64,000 nucleotides of DNA. Source: Avispirillum sp959601495. Lineage in GTDB: Bacteria; Bacillota; Clostridia; Oscillospirales; CAG-272. The notes below the pieces were generated by a model that did no database searches, had not been told where the DNA came from, and saw nothing but the letters and a program-made list of their open reading frames with translations. The DNA lies in the NCBI GenBank assembly GCA_959601495.1, contig CAUGPT010000001.1, forward strand, positions 1 to 64,000, read 5' to 3'. Below are positions 60,473 through 64,000 of the stretch, piece after piece; position 1 is the stretch's first letter; every line of letters starts with the position of its first letter. Position numbers and translations under genes: made by a program.

Positions 60473-61420
60473 ATGGCAAAAAAGTACGTTATACCCATAA
60501 ACCGCGACAGAGCGCTGCTTGATTTCGCGCGGCCCGCAGACTATGCGGCGGTCTGCGAATACATAGATATAATGGCGCAGAGATATGATTTTTTGTCCGT
60601 GACCTCAATAGGAGAGACAATACTCGGCAAAAAGATACATATGGTAACGCTCGGCTCGCCCGAGGCGAAGAAAAGCGTTCTGTATGTCGGCGCGCACCAC
60701 GGTATGGAGTGGATAACGACCCTTGTGCTTCTGCGGTTCATAAACGAATACTGCGAGTACTATAAGGCGTCAAAGCAGGTGTTCGGCGTAAATATCCGCT
60801 CGCTTTTTGAGGAAAGAGAGATATGCGTAATCCCCCAGCTTAATGCCGACGGCGTTGATATTCAGATAAACGGCGCGTGCAGGGAAATGCCGATATTCGA
60901 GCGCCTTATGAAAATGAGCGGCGGCGATTTTTCCCGGTGGCAGGCAAACGCACGCGGGGTGGACCTTAACCATAACTACAACGCAGGCTTTGAAGAATAT
61001 AAAAAACTGGAGCGCGAACGCGGAATAGAACCCGGCGCTACGCGCTGGTCGGGAGAGTATCCCGAGTCGGAGCCGGAGACGGGGGCGCTTGCTAACTTTA
61101 TAAGGTTCAACGAAAAGATAGACATGATAATGACGCTCCATTCCCAGGGCGAGGAGATATACTATACCTCAGGCGCCTTTGTCCCCGACGGCGCGGGCGC
61201 GCTTGCGGCAAAACTCTCAAAGCTCTGTGGTTATACGGTCTCGGTTCCTGAGGGGCTTGCGGCATACGGCGGGCTTACGGACTGGTATATAAGGGAGTTC
61301 GACAAGCCGTCCTTTACAATAGAGTGCGGTAAGGGCGAAAATCCCATACGGGAGAATAAGTATTTTCCCATATACGCCGCAATCCGCGAAATGCTGTTCT
61401 GCGCGCCCACACTGATTTAG
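60473..61420 (+). CDS. M14-family zinc carboxypeptidase
   Basis: A 315-residue zinc peptidase without signal peptide. The metal ligands are His76 and Glu79 (GAHHGMEW) and the His of LHSQGEEIYY. NARGVDLNHNY is the substrate-binding Asn-Arg region and SFTIECGKGENP holds the catalytic Glu. It resembles gamma-D-glutamyl-diaminopimelate peptidases (endopeptidase I type) that trim peptidoglycan peptides, often made during sporulation or recycling. GAAAGGAAAG precedes the ATG. It is a single gene ahead of polA. Confidence 0.88.
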   Translation: MAKKYVIPINRDRALLDFARPADYAAVCEYIDIMAQRYDFLSVTSIGETILGKKIHMVTLGSPEAKKSVLYVGAHHGMEWITTLVLLRFINEYCEYYKASKQVFGVNIRSLFEEREICVIPQLNADGVDIQINGACREMPIFERLMKMSGGDFSRWQANARGVDLNHNYNAGFEEYKKLERERGIEPGATRWSGEYPESEPETGALANFIRFNEKIDMIMTLHSQGEEIYYTSGAFVPDGAGALAAKLSKLCGYTVSVPEGLAAYGGLTDWYIREFDKPSFTIECGKGENPIRENKYFPIYAAIREMLFCAPTLI

Positions 61421-61447
61421 ATAAGAGGGGCAAATTCTTCGGATTTA

Positions 61448-61476
61448 TTGACATGATCCCGTCAATAATGTAAAAT
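61448..61476 (+). promoter_or_regulatory. polA promoter
   Basis: TTGACA (61448-61453), 17 bases and TAAAAT (61471-61476). TTGAC and GTCAA (61448-61465) form a small inverted repeat over the -35. Confidence 0.8.
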
Positions 61477-61503
61477 ATGTACAGTGAACGTCGGGAGGTC
61501 AAT

Positions 61504-64000
61504 ATGAAAAAACTTTTAGTAGTTGACGGCAACAGTATTCTCAACCGCGCCTTTTACGGCATCCGCCCGCTGACCGCGGGAGACGGAACGCCCACAAACG
61601 CCGTATACGGCTTTGTTACCATACTGAAGAAGCATCTTGACAGCCTTTCTCCCGACTACCTTGCCTGCGCCTTCGATCTGAAGGCACCTACATTCCGCCA
61701 CAAAATGTACGACGGCTATAAGGCGACGAGAAAGCCAATGCCCGAGGATCTGGCAGTTCAGCTGCCGTGGGCAAAAAAGGTCGCCGCCGCCATGGGCTTT
61801 ACGGTCATCGAATGCGAGGGCTGGGAGGCGGACGATGTGCTCGGCACAATTGCCGCCATGGGCGACAGAGAAGACGATGTGCATTCGTATATCCTCACGG
61901 GAGACCGCGACTCTCTGCAGCTTATAACGGAGAAAACGTCGGTGATACTCGTTAAAACAAAAGAGGATATCGTCTATGATCCCGCAAGGTTTTTTGAGGA
62001 TTACGGCGTCACGCCCGAGCAGTTTGTAGACGTAAAAGCGCTTATGGGCGACTCATCCGACAATATCCCCGGAGTGCCCGGCATAGGCGAGAAAACCGCG
62101 CTTAAGCTTATTGCCGCCTGCGGCGGGCTCGATGGTCTGTATGCGGACGAAAACATGGGCGGCGCGGGAAAGAGCGCCAAAGAAAAGCTGTGCGCGGGAA
62201 AAGACTCCGCGTATATGTCGCAGAAGCTTGCGAAGATCAGCCGCGAAGCGCCTGTGGGCGTAGATATGGCATCTCTTGAAAATCACGGATGCGATAAAAG
62301 TCTTGCCGAAATATTTGCCCGCCTCGGCTTTTCGGGGCTTATGAAGCGTTTTGATTTCGGAGAAGGCGGCGCCGCGGCGCAGACCGCGGAGAGTATGCCC
62401 GAGGCAAGGTGCGTCGACAGAGAAACGTTGTTCGCTCTTTCCGGCGACGTTGCCGTCTCGCTTGAGGACGGATATATTTATGCCGCAAATAATGACGCGA
62501 TATACAAAACGGAGGCAGAAGCGCTGCGGGGCGAGAGCTTTCCGTATCCCGTCATATGCCACGACCGGAAAAAGCTGTACCGCGCAATGTGCGAGCATTC
62601 CATACAGGCGGAGTGTAGCTTTGATACCATGAGCGCGGCGTATCTTCTTTCCCCCGGGGAGAGCGCATATCCATTTGACAAAACCGCGCTGAGATACCTC
62701 TCCGTACAGATACCCGACGGTGCCGAGGGCGCTTCGGCGTGGGCGGCACTCAGGCTCAAAGCCCCCCTTGCGGACGAGATCGAAAAAGAGGGTATGACAG
62801 ACCTTCTCAAAAATATAGAAATTCCGCTGTCTCCCGTGCTTGCGCGCATGGAGAAAGCGGGCTTCAGGCTGGACTGCGACGGACTTCACAAATATATCGA
62901 GAGTCTTTGCGAAATGCAGACGCAGCTTGCCGAGCGCATATATATGCAGGCGGGCAGGACATTCAATATAAACTCGCCGAAACAGCTGGGCGAAGTGCTT
63001 TTTGACGATTTGGGACTGCCTGCGGGCAAAAAAACAAAAACGGGATATTCCACGGGCGCGGAGATACTTGAAAAGCTGAGGCCGTACCATCCCATAGTTG
63101 AGGATATTCTCGACTGGCGGCAGGTGACGAAGCTTATCGGCACCTACGGCGAAAATCTTATCGCCCTTGCCGACGGCGACGGTTGCGTGCACACCACCTT
63201 CAACCAGACGGGAACGGCAACGGGACGGCTTTCGTCCCTTGACCCAAATATGCAGAATATCCCCGTCAGAGGACAGCTCGGCAGAGAACTGCGGCGCTAT
63301 TTTACCGCGAGGGACAAGGATCACGTGCTCATAGACGCGGACTATTCGCAGATAGAGCTTCGCCTGCTTGCTGATATTGCGGGCGACGAAGTTATGATAC
63401 AGTCATATCTTGACGGCGACGATATTCATGCCGCCACAGCCGCAAAAGTATTCGGCGTTCCCCTTGAGAGCGTTACGAAAGAGCTTCGGACAAAGGCAAA
63501 GGCAGTGAACTTCGGCATCGTATACGGTATAGGCGACTTCTCGCTGTCGCAGGATCTGCACGTTTCCCGAAAAGCGGCGAGAGAGTATATCGACAGCTAC
63601 CTCTCCACATTTACGGGGGTAGACAAATACCTTAAAAATACCGTTGCCGCCGCCCGTGAGAACGGCTATACCACCACCCGCTTCGGACGCCGCCGCCCCA
63701 TACCGGAGCTTGCGTCGTCGAATAAGAATCTGCAGGCGTTCGGCGAGCGCGTCGCCATGAACAGCCCCATACAGGGTACGGCGGCGGATATAATAAAGAT
63801 CGCCATGATAAATACGGATCGCGCGCTGAGAGAGGCAAATATCGATGCCCGACTCATTCTGCAGGTGCACGACGAGCTTATAGTCGAGGCGGCGCGCGGC
63901 TGTGCCGATAAAGCGGCTGAGATCCTCAAAAGGGAAATGGAGAGTGCCGCCGACACCCGCGTCCCACTGTCGGCGGAAGTCAACATGGGAGACAACTGGT
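61504..64000 (+). CDS. polA: DNA polymerase I (3' end beyond the window)
   Basis: The frame is open from ATG 61504 (GGGAGG 5 bases upstream) to the window edge, 832 codons, lacking only about the last ten. The N-terminal 5' to 3' exonuclease has VVDGNSILNRAFYG, GWEADDVLGT, TGDRDSLQL and GDSSDNIPGVPGIGEKTALK. The middle region (about 300-440) is shortened, and I cannot find the acidic residues of the 3' to 5' proofreading site. Polymerase motifs are complete: TATGRLSSLDPNMQNIPV, LIDADYSQIELRLLA (A), TKAKAVNFGIVYGIG (B) and LQVHDELIVE (C). It fills gaps in repair and removes RNA primers. Confidence 0.96.
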   Translation, partial: MKKLLVVDGNSILNRAFYGIRPLTAGDGTPTNAVYGFVTILKKHLDSLSPDYLACAFDLKAPTFRHKMYDGYKATRKPMPEDLAVQLPWAKKVAAAMGFTVIECEGWEADDVLGTIAAMGDREDDVHSYILTGDRDSLQLITEKTSVILVKTKEDIVYDPARFFEDYGVTPEQFVDVKALMGDSSDNIPGVPGIGEKTALKLIAACGGLDGLYADENMGGAGKSAKEKLCAGKDSAYMSQKLAKISREAPVGVDMASLENHGCDKSLAEIFARLGFSGLMKRFDFGEGGAAAQTAESMPEARCVDRETLFALSGDVAVSLEDGYIYAANNDAIYKTEAEALRGESFPYPVICHDRKKLYRAMCEHSIQAECSFDTMSAAYLLSPGESAYPFDKTALRYLSVQIPDGAEGASAWAALRLKAPLADEIEKEGMTDLLKNIEIPLSPVLARMEKAGFRLDCDGLHKYIESLCEMQTQLAERIYMQAGRTFNINSPKQLGEVLFDDLGLPAGKKTKTGYSTGAEILEKLRPYHPIVEDILDWRQVTKLIGTYGENLIALADGDGCVHTTFNQTGTATGRLSSLDPNMQNIPVRGQLGRELRRYFTARDKDHVLIDADYSQIELRLLADIAGDEVMIQSYLDGDDIHAATAAKVFGVPLESVTKELRTKAKAVNFGIVYGIGDFSLSQDLHVSRKAAREYIDSYLSTFTGVDKYLKNTVAAARENGYTTTRFGRRRPIPELASSNKNLQAFGERVAMNSPIQGTAADIIKIAMINTDRALREANIDARLILQVHDELIVEAARGCADKAAEILKREMESAADTRVPLSAEVNMGDNW

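Overview
The window looks like chromosomal DNA of an endospore-forming gut Clostridia, most likely Oscillospiraceae-like. Reasons: forespore sigma factor SigG next to SpoIVB, dockerin-bearing secreted proteins, Firmicutes-type ribosome binding sites and TTGACA/TATAAT promoters, and a tmRNA with tag ANNNSELAAA. The housekeeping parts are moderately GC-rich. The accessory parts (about 13.6-15.5 kb and 35.4-57.2 kb) are visibly AT-richer. TGA is used as an ordinary stop throughout.

Layout. 0-1.1 kb: a broken DUF6809 gene and an SdpI-like membrane protein. 1.3-4.7 kb: sigG and spoIVB (minus strand), then purA. 4.7-6.1 kb: no protein genes, but an unusual foldback region with two inverted 243-nt arms, diverged copies of a hairpin repeat and a perfect 50-bp palindrome. 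6.15-11 kb: a DUF308 / MMPL exporter / heptad-repeat surface protein operon. 11.2-13.1 kb: a GT4 glycosyltransferase overlapping a PlsC-like acyltransferase. 13.2 kb: tRNA-Val(CAC) with the remnant of an integrated element at its 3' end. 13.9-15.5 kb: DUF4304 and methyltransferase genes. 16-26.5 kb: three large secreted proteins, two with N-terminal dockerins. 26.5-30 kb: a CPBP-type membrane protein, then a DUF4838 / TIM-barrel gene pair. 30.1-33.4 kb (minus): a PPTase, TagA-family glycosyltransferase, acyl carrier protein and acyl-adenylate ligase group. 33.6-35.4 kb: fructose-6-phosphate aldolase-like gene (minus), then smpB and ssrA.

The main accessory feature is a roughly 21.8-kb integrated mobilizable element inserted exactly at the 3' end of ssrA (about 35429-57223). 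It is bounded by the 9-bp repeat GCTCCACCA and carries a large serine recombinase at its right end. Its cargo is a potassium and magnesium transport island: KdpE/KdpD, a CorA-type channel, KtrA/KtrB, an orphan membrane protein with a LysR-type ligand-binding-like domain, a CBS protein and KdpFABC. Its backbone has a sigma-like protein, a DUF6076 protein, a cysteine-rich VLP protein, ParM/ParR, MobC, a relaxase, ParB and the recombinase. No type IV secretion genes are present, so it would need a helper element. Its left end is nearly identical to the remnant at tRNA-Val. Joining its two ends in the circular form would give the recombinase a different C-terminal tail from the one it has now. Two of its genes, kdpA and the sigma-like gene, carry single in-frame TGA codons.

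After the element the host resumes with what is probably the displaced ssrA terminator, then acetyltransferase and NimA-like genes, a trigger-factor-like lipoprotein, a membrane protein, an M14 peptidase and polA, which is cut by the window edge.
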